From: Erythroxylum novogranatense
Taxonomy: Eukaryota; Streptophyta; Magnoliopsida; Malpighiales; Erythroxylaceae
Assembly: GCA_029891385.1 (NCBI GenBank)
Contig: CM057235.1
Location: 19,833,120-19,897,119 of the forward strand
Length of the DNA stretch: 64,000 nucleotides
Direction of reading: 5' to 3'
A program made the position numbers and the translations under genes. The notes beneath the pieces are model-generated. The model was not told where the DNA came from. It ran no database searches and worked only from the letters and a program-made list of their open reading frames with translations. Below are positions 23,473-35,367 of the stretch, piece by piece (within the stretch, counting starts at the first letter, position 1; each line of letters begins with the position of its first letter).

Positions 23473-26400
23473 TATAACACCCCACTCCCGTAAAACCCGA
23501 ACCCGATATCGATGGTGATATCGGAGACCGTGCCCCGCGAGGGTGGTGTGCTACACACTCGATCAATCAAAATTTGGTATACATTTTTTTGACACACATG
23601 GGAGTCAATAAACAAATGGCGCATAAGCCCTTTCCCATCATAAAATGCCATTTACACAAATTCCCATATGGCCATTTGGCCTTTTTTTTTTCAAAAACTT
23701 TTCACTAAACACAATTTTCAATAGTCATCCGGACCCTTTCACAACTACAAACGTTTGAGTCATTTCAAAATACAATTCATACGGAAATTTGTGGAAGAAA
23801 CAATTTAATACAAAAATATAGACATGCAATGCAGACGCGAACTAATCCCGACCTCTATCCTTCACTTGAATGTTGTCAGCATACTCCCGTTGGCCTAACG
23901 GGGTATTCTTCTTATCCTGAAAAATAGTTGCAAATTTTGGGTGAGTTTTGTGAACTCAATGAGAGACCATCATTGATGGCTCACCCAATCACATAAATCA
24001 TAATTCACATAACGCATACATCTCACATTTCACATTCTCTTTAACATTTCATATTCATTACACTTAATCATTCATACTATGCATATGCAATGCGAATGGG
24101 ACTCACTTTCATTTATTGTTGTCGTTATGACCGAGTGCCTCTTTTCATTCGCTCATATCCCTTTGTGGATATCGAGCAGTAGCATATCACGTCCCATATC
24201 TCTCAGTGGATATCAGGGACAGTCGCATTCGAGCCCTAGGCTCTATTCACATTCTGAGCTTCAAGCTCTTTATCTTGGCGACTCCGGTCATAACTTCCTT
24301 TATCTTTCATGCATCCATGCCATGGAATGCATCACTTACATTGCATGCACTTACTCGATCACATTCACTTATCATCGGACCGTAGTCCGGCATTCAACAT
24401 ATAATTGAGCATTCATTCTTTCACTTGCATGCAATGCACATTCCGAAAACACTTAGTTCATCTTGTTCACAAATAATGAGCACTTTCATAATTCAAATCA
24501 ATCATGTACTCATTCATCATATAGAGATCAATGTATACAACATTCAAATAAAGCAGACAATGAAGTGAGACCATTAGGTCTACTCACAGTATGCTCCAGA
24601 TTAGCATTTGCTTTCAATTTCTGGAAACGCATGAATGCGGCTCTTGACCTGCACAACATTTTTATGCAAGACACATATTGCACACTCATCAATAATTGCA
24701 CACTTAAAAACATTCATTTATGCACAATTGTAGTAATGGACTATGTAAAATACATGCTTAATGACAATCCCGGGTATATGCTCTAATATGCACTTCATGC
24801 TCATTTCCATTTCATAATTCATATACGTTTCATACTCTTCATTGGTACATGATCGTTCTAACTTCTCCTTTCAATCTTGACCCTTTTTATAAGTCTAGCT
24901 TATTCAGAAGCTTACACTTCAAGAACACTTGGTTACTCTATATCATAACTCAATTTCTTATCATCTCTTATCCATCCTCATATGATCTCATAATATCCAA
25001 ATTCTATTTATAGTTTAGCACTTCAAACTTAAACACATTCTTAGGTAGGATTCTTTTAGTTTCTTGAGACAAACCAATTTCTCCTTTTCAATTCCAATTC
25101 AATAAAACCCTAAAACTTCAAAAATCACAATCAATGAAATCAACATAAATCAAGCACAATCTTAACCTACCCATAGTCCATCTAGGTTAGAAAACTTAAA
25201 ACCTAGCTTAGAAACCCCAAAATCAAATGGGTTCTCTCAAATCTTCTTCTTCTACACAAACCCCTTTCTCTCTCTAGAACTTCTTCATTCACAACCCACA
25301 ACCTATTCCTTTACCAATGTATGAAGAAGATGAACTTACCTTGAAAGCCTTGGTTTCTCTCATTTTTCTTCTTCTTTCCTCTTCCTTCTCTCTTCTTCTT
25401 TCCCTCTTCTCTTCTTTCTCTACGACTCTCTCTCTCTCTCTCTCTCTCATCTTCTTTTATTCTTTTGCTCTTTTCCTTGTAAGGGTCGTGCTCCACTCTT
25501 CTTAAATGACAACTCTTATTGCCAGGTCATTAATGATTGATAAAAGACCCTAAAGCCCTTACTTGCATGCCTTTAAAGCTTAACACTTAAGTAAACTTCC
25601 GAAATATCCCTTAAAAATTGACATCTTGTCTTCTTATTTCGATCAGGTAAATGAAGTACTTTAACAAAAGTTTCTTCTAGAGAGATATTCCTCTATGTCT
25701 TATGAATCCATCGCTTCAAGAATCAGATCGATCGGAGCTCTATATCTCAAAATATCTCAAAAATTCTGAAGTCTGTTAGATATTTCGTTTGGACCAAAAC
25801 TAAATCAAGATTGATCACTACGCGTAACTTCACTCCAGAAGTTGAACATCTTAGAGGCTAAATTGTCGATCGGATCCTTCATATAACTTATAGATCTATG
25901 TCTCTAGTTTCATTAGAAACAGAAATCACCTCATTTCGACCTCTACTAATTCAAAAAACATCAAAATACTGAAATATGTTCAGTGGGAAACACCAGCTCA
26001 TATCCTCTAAGAACACACTCATTGTACCCGTCCCAACTTTTCCACTTAGTCTTTCTCAATTCATTTTAGATAGCTTCGATTTTTGGTAGAGATGAAGATA
26101 AAGGTCTTATGAATCTAATGGTTCAAGAATCAAGTCATTCGGAGGTCTAGAGAAGAAGTTATGGTCAAAAGAAGCAACCATATTTATGACCTCAATCGTA
26201 CTGAACCTGTTTCGGGGAAACAGCTATAACTTTCTCTAGAAATGTCTGATTGAGGTGTTATTTTAATGGTTTGAAAGAGGACATGAAGAGCTACAACTTT
26301 CATGAAGGTCTCAAAGGCCAAATCTTTCATTTGAGGGGTCAAAAACAAAAGCAGACGATGATGACGTCATTTTAAGACGATGATGACATCATCAGACGAT

Positions 26401-27482
26401 ACAGATTGGGAAAATTGCTATAACTTTCCCTACAGATATCGGATTAAGGATTTCTTTATATTGATGGAAAGATAATTTCAAGAGCTACAACTCTTATGAA
26501 GAACTCAAAGGCCAATTCATTCATCTACATTCAGTATCGTCTCATTTTCTATCGCTACACTTTTTGCGTGCATGCATATCTCAAGATTTAATCTATAACT
26601 TTTCTTCATGATGTTCGATTGACTTCGCTTTTAGACCATTGAAAATAGAACTTCTGGATCTAAAACTTTCATGAAGACCTCGAAGGCCAATTCTATCGTT
26701 TTAAGGGTAGAAAATGGATCAGAAGGTAGCAAAGTATAGTAACTGAGAAAATGAACAGTAACTCAGACGGTCAAACTGAGACGTAAAAAGTCAACTGAGA
26801 CGATGAAAAGCAGACGAAGAAACCTCATAACTTGAGATTCTTGTATCTTTTAACTCCGATATCCAAACTTTACAAACTGTATATCGTTGGAAAGATAAAA
26901 TAATTATCTACAACTTTCCAGAAGGAAATTTTGCCAAAATCTATCTTTATCAATCCCAAATTTGCCCCTAAAGTCCGAAGATAAATTTTTCATTCATACA
27001 CCAACACTGCACCTAATTCTTCACTTCATGACAATATTTGGGACTCTTAGACATAGAATTAAAATTGGATGTCTTCATACAAAATGTAGCCATATATCTC
27101 TAGGTTAGTCTAAATTAAGAATCATTTCGTTTGGACAACCACATAAAACGTTATGGCTCAAAGACTGAAACATATTCAGTGAATATTTTCCAAATCACTA
27201 CCAATCTTGTTTCTAAATCTTTACTTATCACAACTCATACCAAGATCACTCTTTCTACTCCTTCTACTCCTCATTTTCAATAAAATCACATTTAATACCA
27301 TTTATACCCAGAAGTTGTCAATGAATGCATGTACCACTTTTTATGCTAAAGCATTTCGTATCTATGTGCTTATATGCTAGCATGATGCATGAGCAAGAAA
27401 ATGCATTTCCTTAACCTCTCTTTGAGTTCACAAATACTGAAAGTTCGGGTACTAACCCTTAATAAGGGGACGGGATGTTACA
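23473..27482 (-). repeat. Element A, right (5') LTR
   Basis: 4010 bp, uninterrupted. On the plus strand it begins TATAACACCCC (the expected TG is mutated to TA) and ends GGGATGTTACA. CT-rich tract at 25350-25460. It serves as the empty-site reference for the solo LTR in the left copy. Confidence 0.85.
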
Positions 27483-27599
27483 ATCATGCTACTACTGGGA
27501 TACTACTTTAGTGAAAGAATTTTACAAGATTCTCTATAGTGAACATTTGTTTAAATCTTACAACTTTTATCTTAATTATCATCATAATTAAGAGAAATT

Positions 27600-28660
27600 G
27601 CCTCAAGTTTTTGGGTATATCAGGAACAAATAAAACATTTTCTAATGCCAACACTTTTTCAGAAGTGAGTTTGAGGGTGACTTTGTGAACTCCTTAGACA
27701 CGAACTCTGCTAAAGTTGCCGTGTATATGAAATCACCGTCAGCAACATCATTCAACTCCTTGAACAAGTCCTTGCTAGCGTAGACATGGCGTGTGGCTTC
27801 TGTGTCAACGATCCACTCGACCAAATTTCTAGCAAGGTTAACCTTGGACACCTTAGCAGTAATGATCTCCTTGTCATCACTAGTTTCAACTATATTAGCT
27901 AAGGTTTACCAAAACTCTTCTGGTTACCATGTTGGTACCCCATCTGGTTTCTTTTCCCGAACTATCACAGTTTCTGTCCTTAGGCTTTTTTCTTATAGTT
28001 GATTCTAGCTTGACAATTGGCAACAAGATGGCCTTGCTTGTGACACTACCAGCAATCACCATTAATTCTTTTGCGCTTAAACTGACCCTACTTGTTGTTG
28101 AACGATTTGCTTTGTCCACCATTCTTCTTGAAGTTATTAGCATTTCTATATTCTACCACATGACCCTTAACAACATAGACAAGGGTGAGTGTTTTGGTCT
28201 CATCTTATGCACGGTTGGCATCCTTAATCTTTATATGTCCTATCAACTCCTGAAGGTTCGTGTCTTTCTTTTTATGCCTCAACTGGTTTTTATACTCATT
28301 CCATAAAACAGGTAGTTTCTCAATAAGGACATTAGCTTGAAACAACTCACATATGTTCATACCCTCCACAAGGATTTCAACAACTAGATTTTTATACTCA
28401 TATAGTTGGTCTATAATAGGCTTATCATCAACATCGGTAAATTTTAACTACCTAGCAACTGCATATTTTTTAGTACCAACATCATCAGTCCCATATTTCA
28501 CTTCTAAAGCATCCCAAATTTCCTTAGCAATTTTATACTTACAATAGATATCAAACAAAGGGTTGATCATATGGTTGAGCAACACTTCCCTAATGGTGTT
28601 GTTATCTTTAGTAACCTTAAGGTTCGCATTATCACTAGGAATCTCCTGAAATAGTACATA
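27600..28660 (-). pseudogene. Ty1/copia gag-protease remnant
   Basis: Reading the minus strand from 28660 downwards gives a copia Gag (UBN2-type, with LPVLWNEYKN and DTNLQELIGHIK), then a CCHC zinc knuckle at 28054-28013, then the start of the protease (EWIVDTEATRHVYASKDLF, 27820-27750). It is dead. A TAG stands inside the knuckle between the first two cysteines, a TAA follows KDANRA in Gag, and the protease DTGA-type motif reads DTEA. No RT, integrase or LTR could be attached with confidence. The copy lies directly beside the target site of element A. Confidence 0.75.
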
Positions 28661-29570
28661 TTCGATTCTTATTGTTGAAAGTAAAACAGAATTTTCTCAG
28701 ATTATCATTTAAAATTTATCCCATCTAGAGACTCTAATCTAGTTAGGTCAGGTATAATTTTTGTGGCCTAAGTAATAAGGGTTGAACCTATGTACGGAAC
28801 AGTAAGTGTAGAACTTATGTTGGTCTCATTTGCAGACTACTATTAAATCCAAAAGTAGAAAATGTCTCATATAAAATAATCAACAATTTGAAGAAAACAA
28901 CATTGTATTCAAACTTCTACAAAAATAAATATACAGTAGCAAAATCGCAGTAATTTCCAACAAACTGTAGCAACGAAATAAATAATTTCCGACTTAGATT
29001 GTACAACTTATCTAAAATGGATGGTGTCATGAAAATATCACTGTCCTAAGGAGGAAATCCACCCTTTACTGTGTAGCAGGACAATGGGATCCGACTCAAG
29101 GGTTAACGCCTTCTCCACCAACTTTGGTGCACTCCAAAGGGTAGAGTAGGAACTATCTCTAAGAATTAAGCAGAAAAACTAGGAAAAGAGCATATTTGAA
29201 AAAGATGGGTTATACTTGCCTTAAGACAAAAAAAAATGTTGTTTTCAAATGTTATAAGCTTCTTTTGTACCTCTGTATATATAAAGAGAATGAGGGAGAG
29301 GTGTGAGGTTGACAAAGCTAGAGAGTAGAGTAGCATGTGTCTATGTATATAAAAAACCACCACACAATGGGTATATATATATATACTTTATATGTATTTG
29401 TGAAACACATAATGAAACTAAGAAAAGAGGGTTTTTATTTTTGTAACATAGAGAAGTTTACAGATATGATGCTAGATGCTTCGATTACTCAATCTCTTGC
29501 TTTACATCCTCTTTTATAGTAGGAGGAGAATTATTGCATGAGCTGAGTAGTACTAAAGCACAAAGAGATA
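28661..29570. other. Unassigned sequence between copia remnant and pararetrovirus
   Basis: Possibly the leader or LTR of the copia remnant, but no clear TG...CA ends or primer site were found. A short TA run lies at 29372-29382. Confidence 0.4.
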
Positions 29571-29672
29571 TTTTGGTACAAGGGTCTTACTTGTTGACAA
29601 TAATTTTTACAGACACATACTTTTTGGTACAAGGGTCCTACTTGTTGGCAATAATTTTTATAGACACATACT
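29571..29672. repeat. 51-bp tandem duplication
   Basis: TTTTGGTACAAGGGTC...GACACATAC occurs at 29571-29621 and again at 29622-29672 with four or so differences. Confidence 0.85.
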
Positions 29673-29699
29673 TATATAACACGTACCCTATCTTCTAGA

Positions 29700-30805
29700 T
29701 TACATATCTGATCTTTCTATTTCTTCCTTTTTTGCTGGCTCTTCTTGATCCGTTAACTTCTGAGTACATGCGGGACACGTATTCTTGGGATGTCTGCGGA
29801 ATTGACACAGTTTTTGTTGAGCTGGATAACTTGACTTTATTACTCCAGTTTCCAGTAAATTTATTTTGGTTAAGAGAAAGATATATGCTGCTACTGGCGT
29901 AACTTTGGCTGGAGATATCATTACTGATGAATGTATCTTTTTTCCTCCATATGTTCGAAATCCTCTTTTAAAGCTGGCTTCTAATCCTTGAAGGATTATC
30001 TAAATTCCAATTACTCTACGATAATGGATATCTTTTTCTTCGAATTTAAAGTAATCTTTAACCTTTTCATGATTTATTGATATCGAAAATGTATCCGCTT
30101 TGCCAAGCTGTATTAGATGGTAAGCTGGATAACTACATCATTATCAAAATCTGGTCATGCGGATAGAAACTTTAAGACTAGAATATTTTTAGGAGTTATT
30201 GTGGGATTGTTGAGATAATAATCTTGTACTCCTTCTTTTATCCATTGTGGTAAATAACTTATCTCAGGGAAATTTGGCAATGATAAATATATTGAATTTA
30301 AGGCTCCAAAATCATACCAATGTCTTACCTCCCTGGGATCTACATCTTGAAGATAATTGATTCTATGATATATTCCTGAGAAATCAATAGATCGGTTTTC
30401 GCTATTAGTTAACTGAAATAAATCTTTCATCATCTGTTGTTGTTGTGCTACCTTTGGAGGAATCATAGATATTTGTTTTAATACCTGAGAAGTGGTTGGT
30501 AACTTTGTTGAAGAACTAGAAGGTGTATCTGTATGAGGTCTTAACTCAATGTTCATTTTGTTAAGAGAGAGTTGTTTGAGAGCATCGGTTTTTGGATGTG
30601 TGAGAATATCTGGCTTGAAAGTTGCAGACTGGGCTATATATTCCACTATTTTGAGACTTGAATTTTCATAGTTATCGATGTTCATTTGGATAAGATTACT
30701 ACCTCGTTTTATCAAACTCGAGGCTTCTCTTGTCAGTCCCGGGAGATTTGCAATATCAAGAAAGTTTGAGATTGTATCTTTAATAGATTTGATCTCTATA
30801 TCCAT
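29700..30805 (-). pseudogene. Last pararetroviral frame; candidate transactivator/inclusion body protein
   Basis: The first 216 codons (30805-30155) are open, with a helical start and the segment WYDFGALNSIYLSLP followed by YLPQWIKEGVQDYY near the end. Position directly after RNase H is that of the translation transactivator (TAV) gene in caulimoviruses, cavemoviruses and solendoviruses. After a break, 29921-29700 encodes a Cys/His cluster (C-X4-H-X4-C-X2-C in LCQFRRHPKNTCPAC). TAV proteins allow reinitiation on the polycistronic viral RNA. I assign this by position and style, not by a clear motif. Confidence 0.5.
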
Positions 30806-30818
30806 ATGTCTAATTTCT

Positions 30819-31067
30819 TCAATTATCTAACGTCGATGGTCTTCTATCTCTTTTAAGAAAATCTGCTAAAATATTTTTGTCAGACTTAACAATTTCAATA
30901 TCAAAGATATAATCAGAAAGTAATGTTTGCCATCTAATCAAGCGTTTATATTCATGTTTGCTTGGAATATTATTAGTAATAAATGCTTTTACCTGAGTAT
31001 TATCAGTTCTTAATAAAAATCTTTTTGGGAGTAAAACGTAATAAAATTTTTTACATCTTTTTACCAC
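30819..31067 (-). pseudogene. Pararetroviral RNase H, 3' part
   Basis: 82 codons with LLRTDNTQVKAF (one catalytic Asp) and, at the end, NILADFLKR (the last conserved Asp). RNase H removes the RNA strand during reverse transcription. The connection back to RT (31070-31590) contains stops and shifts. The frame ends 13 bases before the next ATG. Confidence 0.75.
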
Positions 31068-31595
31068 AGCTAATAATTCTTTTATATTGATATGATATCT
31101 AGTTTCAGTATCTGTAAATGTTCCTGAACAATATCGACATATACTTTCTCCTATTTTTTCATTATTGTTATAATCTATCTTTTTAAGATTCCGCTCTAAT
31201 AATTTTCTAAAGCATCGGTTTCTAATATTAAATTATCTTTGTTACTAGGTAAATATAATTTAGGTAAAGTTTTGCGAATCCTTTTATAACTTTTACTTGA
31301 AATTCTAATTCGAGTAAAACTAAATATCTTATCTTTTTAAGTAAATCTTGAAAAGGTTTTCGAATTGAGCTAAGTTTTGTATAAAATCGAAGCATATGTT
31401 AATATTCCTAAAAGCTTTGCACTTGCTTTTTATCTATTAATTTATCGTGAAATTTTGAAATCTTTTCTAATATATGACTTTGAAGTTCTATTCCTTGTCC
31501 ATTTACTTGCATACCTAAGAACTCTACTTTATTTTGTAATATTTTAGATTTCTTTTTGATAACCCTAATCCATGTTCTATACAAATATCAAAAAT

Positions 31596-32393
31596 TTATC
31601 TAGATGTTTTAAATGATTTGGAATGTCTTGAAGCTATCAAAATATCATCAACATATACATATATATAAGAATAATCTTTAAAGAGATTATCCATTTTTCT
31701 CTGAAATATTTGTGGTGCATTTTTTAATCCAAAAGGCATTACTAACCATTCATAATGTCCTTGTGGAGTAGAAAATGTTGTGTATTGAATACTATCATAA
31801 TGCATTTTTATTTACCAAAATCCACTTTTACAATCAAATTTTGAAAATATCGTTTTATTCCTGGTTCTATTAATCAGACTTTCTTTATGTGGAAGAAAAT
31901 ATCCATCAAATACTGTATTATCATTTAATTTTTTATAATTTATCACCATTCTGGCCTTTCCTCTCACTTGCTCTGCATGTCCTCTTACAATAAAAGCTGG
32001 TGAACTGTGAGGTGACTGATTGGTTCGAATAAATCCTAAATCTAATAACTTTGTTATCTGTATCTTAAATTCTTTTTGATCTTCTTCATTGTATCTAATA
32101 GGTTTTACTCTAATAAGTTTCTTTTTATCTATCATTTCTAATTTAGCATATAATTGATTTTTATCCCAAAATTTTAAGGGATTCTCTGTATAACACCGTT
32201 CTAATTTTGTACTAATAGTATCTATTGTTGTATCAAGTTCCTTTAATTGTAATTGGTATTCCAATAAAGGATGAGTTTTTGGAAAAATCGTTTTAGTTGT
32301 GTAACCAATATCACCACACTGGGTTGTGCGAGGGATAAAGGTAATAGGGAAAGGTTTAGCATAAGCATGTTTAAGGCGTTTAACGACAATCAA
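31596..32393 (-). pseudogene. Pararetroviral reverse transcriptase, interrupted by a stop
   Basis: RNA/DNA-dependent DNA polymerase of the integrated virus. The first part (32393-31812) holds GKARMVINYKKLND and FSKFDCKSGFW (motif A region). The second part (31805-31596) holds STPQGHYEWLVMPFGLKNAP (motif B region) and the catalytic YVDD. Both are in the same frame, separated by one stop codon at 31814-31812. Sequence style (HSSPAFIVR, then GKARMVINYKKLN) is caulimovirid, not Ty3 or copia. Confidence 0.88.
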
Positions 32394-32399
32394 ATGATG

Positions 32400-32700
32400 G
32401 CCTATCTGATTGGTTATGGTACAAAAATAATTTTATGAAATAATTGTAGAAAATTATTTCCTAATAAAATATCAGTACCTGTATTATGAAAATAAAAGGG
32501 TGGACATTTTATTAAGAATGACCCTAGTAAAATTATCGGTTGTTCAATGCCTCTATTTATTTCTATAATATTGTTAGATATATCTTGTCCTTTTATTAAT
32601 GGTAACTCTTTATGGTAATCTTGTGGAAAACAATCTTTTTACACAAACATGCTCTGAGCCACTATCAATAAATGCAGAAAATATTTTGCTTTATATTCCT
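32400..32700 (-). pseudogene. Pararetroviral aspartic-protease-like domain 2
   Basis: FSAFIDSGSEH holds a classic DSGS active-site motif (32666-32655). DILLGNNFL (about 32480-32448) fits the C-terminal LG-x2-FL motif. A frameshift follows the VCVK segment and a stop ends the frame near 32412, just before RT. This is the domain in the usual place for the virus protease, next to RT. Confidence 0.65.
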
Positions 32701-32759
32701 TATAGGTTACTCCTATAGGAATATATATACTATATGGACTTGTCATTTAGGAATATATA

Positions 32760-33120
32760 TTAGTTTTCCATTATAAGTTATCTTTAGTCCATAAGAATTT
32801 ATCCGATATGGTTTAACAGCTTCAAGAAATGTTATACCTAACATTATTTCTAAAGTATCATTAAATCCTTCATTTCAATTAACAATCTTATAGGCAATAT
32901 ATCTTGTCCAAATCTTATTAAAGTTTCCATTGCTTCATCTATTGTATGTACTTCACCATTAAATTTTGTATAATGGTGAGGTTCGTCTAATCTATATTTT
33001 GTAAATTATTACAAAGTGTAGTACTAATATAATTCCCATTAGCTCCTGTATTTATTAATATATTTAGTGGAATAAAAGTGGTTCCATCATAATATTCTCC
33101 CTTTATCTTATAATTTTAAA
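32760..33120 (-). pseudogene. Pararetroviral aspartic-protease-like domain 1
   Basis: An N-terminal motif INTGANG (33055-33041 and onwards) occupies the place of the retroviral-type D-[TS]-G-A active site, with Asn instead of Asp. About 200 bases on, MLGITFLEAVKPY (from 32844) fits the C-terminal LG-x2-FL motif of these proteases. A frameshift lies between the two. With the Asp missing this copy would be inactive even if repaired by nature. Confidence 0.55.
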
Positions 33121-33139
33121 ATTATCATTTTTGCCATAA

Positions 33140-33328
33140 TTAATTTATTATTATATTTTCAAGACTTAATTGTCTAGTTATAGGATGGCTTATAACTCCA
33201 AGATTGGTAAAAGATAATCTAGGTGATATATGATTAGTTATCATTAATGGTTTATCTTGTAAATCTAGGTTTAATAATCGTGATTCTATTTCTTCTATCT
33301 TTAATAATGTGGGCATTTTTATCGACAA
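33140..33328 (-). pseudogene. N-terminal part of the pararetroviral pol frame
   Basis: 62 codons starting at ATG 33328. It contains IEEIESRLLNLDLQDKPLMI, which resembles the start of the capsid frame (EIDSLVTQIGNLDLHDNF at 35330-35270). It precedes the protease-like domains and presumably opened the polymerase polyprotein. Confidence 0.45.
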
Positions 33329-33632
33329 ACCTCATTAAATAGATAAGGAAAATCTATTGTATCTTTAATCATAAAACATTCAAAATGATGAATGTTAGAT
33401 ATCGCATATGAAATAATATCGTTATCGAATAAGGTCTATTATGTTGTCTAAAGAAATCTTTTCGTTTAAAATCTTGTATTAAACTGAAGGTTTTATCAAA
33501 ATCCTTATCTTTTATATGCTAAGATATTCGTGGATCTATATTAAATTTTAATTTTCCGTATTGTAAGTTTCCTTTAAGAAGTCCTAAATGTGCTTCTTCT
33601 CTATTTATTATTCTATTATCCATAATGGCTAA

Positions 33633-33845
33633 TTATATTGGTGTATCTAATCCTTCTTTAAATGTTGATTTTATTATTATCTGTATAGCTCCAATATGTA
33701 TCCAACCAAGAGTATTTCGTATATCTGACTTTATCTTCTGTAATTTTTCTTGAATATCTTTCTTGGCTAATAGAGGTATCATTACTTTATTAGAAGTTAA
33801 TGAAACTTCTAAAGTTCTTTCTTGGATATTTAATCCATAAAACAA
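33633..33845 (-). pseudogene. Pararetroviral movement protein fragment (30K superfamily)
   Basis: 70 codons ending in a LGWIHIGAIQIIIKSTF-type segment and G-x-D-T-P-I, which is the recognisable core of the 30K movement proteins of caulimovirids. These proteins modify plasmodesmata for cell-to-cell spread. The flanking parts (to about 33990 and down to 33340) are broken by stops. It lies after the capsid region and before the protease. Confidence 0.65.
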
Positions 33846-34216
33846 ATTATGATTTCGAGGTTTAATAGCTAATCTTTGTAAAGTGCTAATTCTAAATCCT
33901 GAATGATTTGATAATGAAAAATTTTCATTTTGAATCTGTTTTAATTTTTTCTTATATATTAAAATCTCTTGTTTATATTCTCCTAATTGTTCTATCGATT
34001 ATCTATGGTTTGTTCATTATCACTGATTTATATTAATTTCCATTTATTCACTACTTTCCTCTTCTTACAAGTTTTTCTCAGATCTGTGATAATAAAAATA
34101 CTTTCATCTGAATCTATGTTAAAATCATTTATTCTAATAAATTCTCCTGTTCTTATCATTTCTTCTATATCTTCATCTATTTCAAATTTCTTTTTATTCT
34201 TCTCATTTCTTCTAGG

Positions 34217-35367
34217 ACAATTATTCGCATAGTGACCTATCTCTTTACAATAATAGCATCTACATTCTTTTGGACTAGTTTTTCTCTTTCTATAGGTAGG
34301 TTTATAGGTTTTCTTATATCCTTTGTGTTTATAATATCTAACTTTTCTTTTCTTAAAATATGGTTTTCTATATTTATATTGTTTTTCTTTTTATATTTAT
34401 GTTTATCTTTCCATAATAATAAGAACTATCACATGCTATCGTTATTGGCATTTTAAGCTTATCATAACACAAAGAAATTCTTTTCTTTAATCCTTTACTA
34501 GCTCTAGCCAATATAGCATCAGCACACCAATTACTTAATTTATCTCTAACATGTTCAATCCGTTTTCCTAAAGTATCTATATTTCCTGGTAAATATGTAT
34601 CTATTAACTTTGTTCCCCAAGGATCTGGAATCTTAACAAAAAATAATGGCAGATAATTGCTTATATCGGAAACTTGATTATAAATATGATAATAATAATC
34701 TTGAAAGATACAAATATATTTTTCTATTTCACATATATCATATAATTGTAATCTCATCAAAGCAGTAGTATATCTTGTCATTGTATTAGGATCTTCACAT
34801 ATTTTCCTTCTCCATGAAATTCTAATCGAAAGGTTTCAACTACTTTTGTTATGAAATTATCTGGATCTGCATATATTGTTTGCTTAGTTTCTTCATTTAG
34901 ATTTTGCCAAAATCTTTGAGCACTATTTACTAAGGTTTTTTCCATAAATCCTTTAGCAGTATCAAAATCCATTTTATTAACTACAACAGCTATTCTTAGA
35001 GTAGTTTCCCATTTATCTGTTGCTTCTTCAATATTAGAAATACAATCTAAATCTAAGTAGATTCCAAAAGGATTAATACTATCAGCTTTCATTTTCTCAT
35101 ATGGCGTATATTTATCTGAATTAACTCCTGTATGCATCAATCCTGCATATCCAATGACTGGTTTATTAAAAATCTGTTCTAACTTTGTCGTATATATGGA
35201 TTTTTACTTGAAGATGGAATATATATTATATTAGGATTTTCAGTTTTGATACCTGATGGCTTAATATTAACAAAATTATCATGAAGATCTAGATTTCCTA
35301 TTTGGGTTACTAAACTATCTATTTCAGGAGGGATATATTGATCACTATCTGAACTACTTATTGACAT
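34217..35367 (-). pseudogene. Pararetroviral capsid (Gag-like) region, frameshifted
   Basis: The virion-protein region of the integrated virus. The N-terminal frame (35367-35179) is acidic and contains NLDLHDNF. The middle frames (35140-34778 and 34781-34374) overlap by four bases, which marks a frameshift; the second contains the WGTKLIDTYLPG segment typical of caulimovirid capsid cores. A CX2CX4HX4C zinc knuckle (CYYCKEIGHYANNC) at 34258-34217 lies in another frame, followed by an acidic stretch. At least two frameshifts break it. Confidence 0.75.

Larger units (their letters stand above)
7112..27487 (-). mobile_element. LARD-like Ty3-type LTR retrotransposon with nested insertions (element A)
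   Basis: Body 7117-27482, bounded by a 5-bp target duplication ATCAT (7112-7116 and 27483-27487). Read on the minus strand it has a 5' LTR (27482-23473), a primer site TGGTATCAGAGC complementary to initiator tRNA-Met (23466-23455), an internal region, a purine tract GGGGGAGAAA (14081-14072) and a 3' LTR (14071-7117). Remove the two nested insertions and the LTRs are about 4.0 kb and the internal region about 4.0 kb. No gag, protease, RT or integrase frame is visible. That matches the LARD class: long LTRs, a non-coding interior, dependence on proteins of an autonomous partner. The PPT context (FEDE-like ...TCGAGGACGAAAT...) points to a Ty3/gypsy parent. Confidence 0.85.

Noticed and set aside
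25311..25505. Arg/Glu-rich and Ser/Leu-rich frames on opposite strands
   Set aside because: Produced by a CT-rich simple tract in the LTR; the other LTR has the same tract with different breaks.
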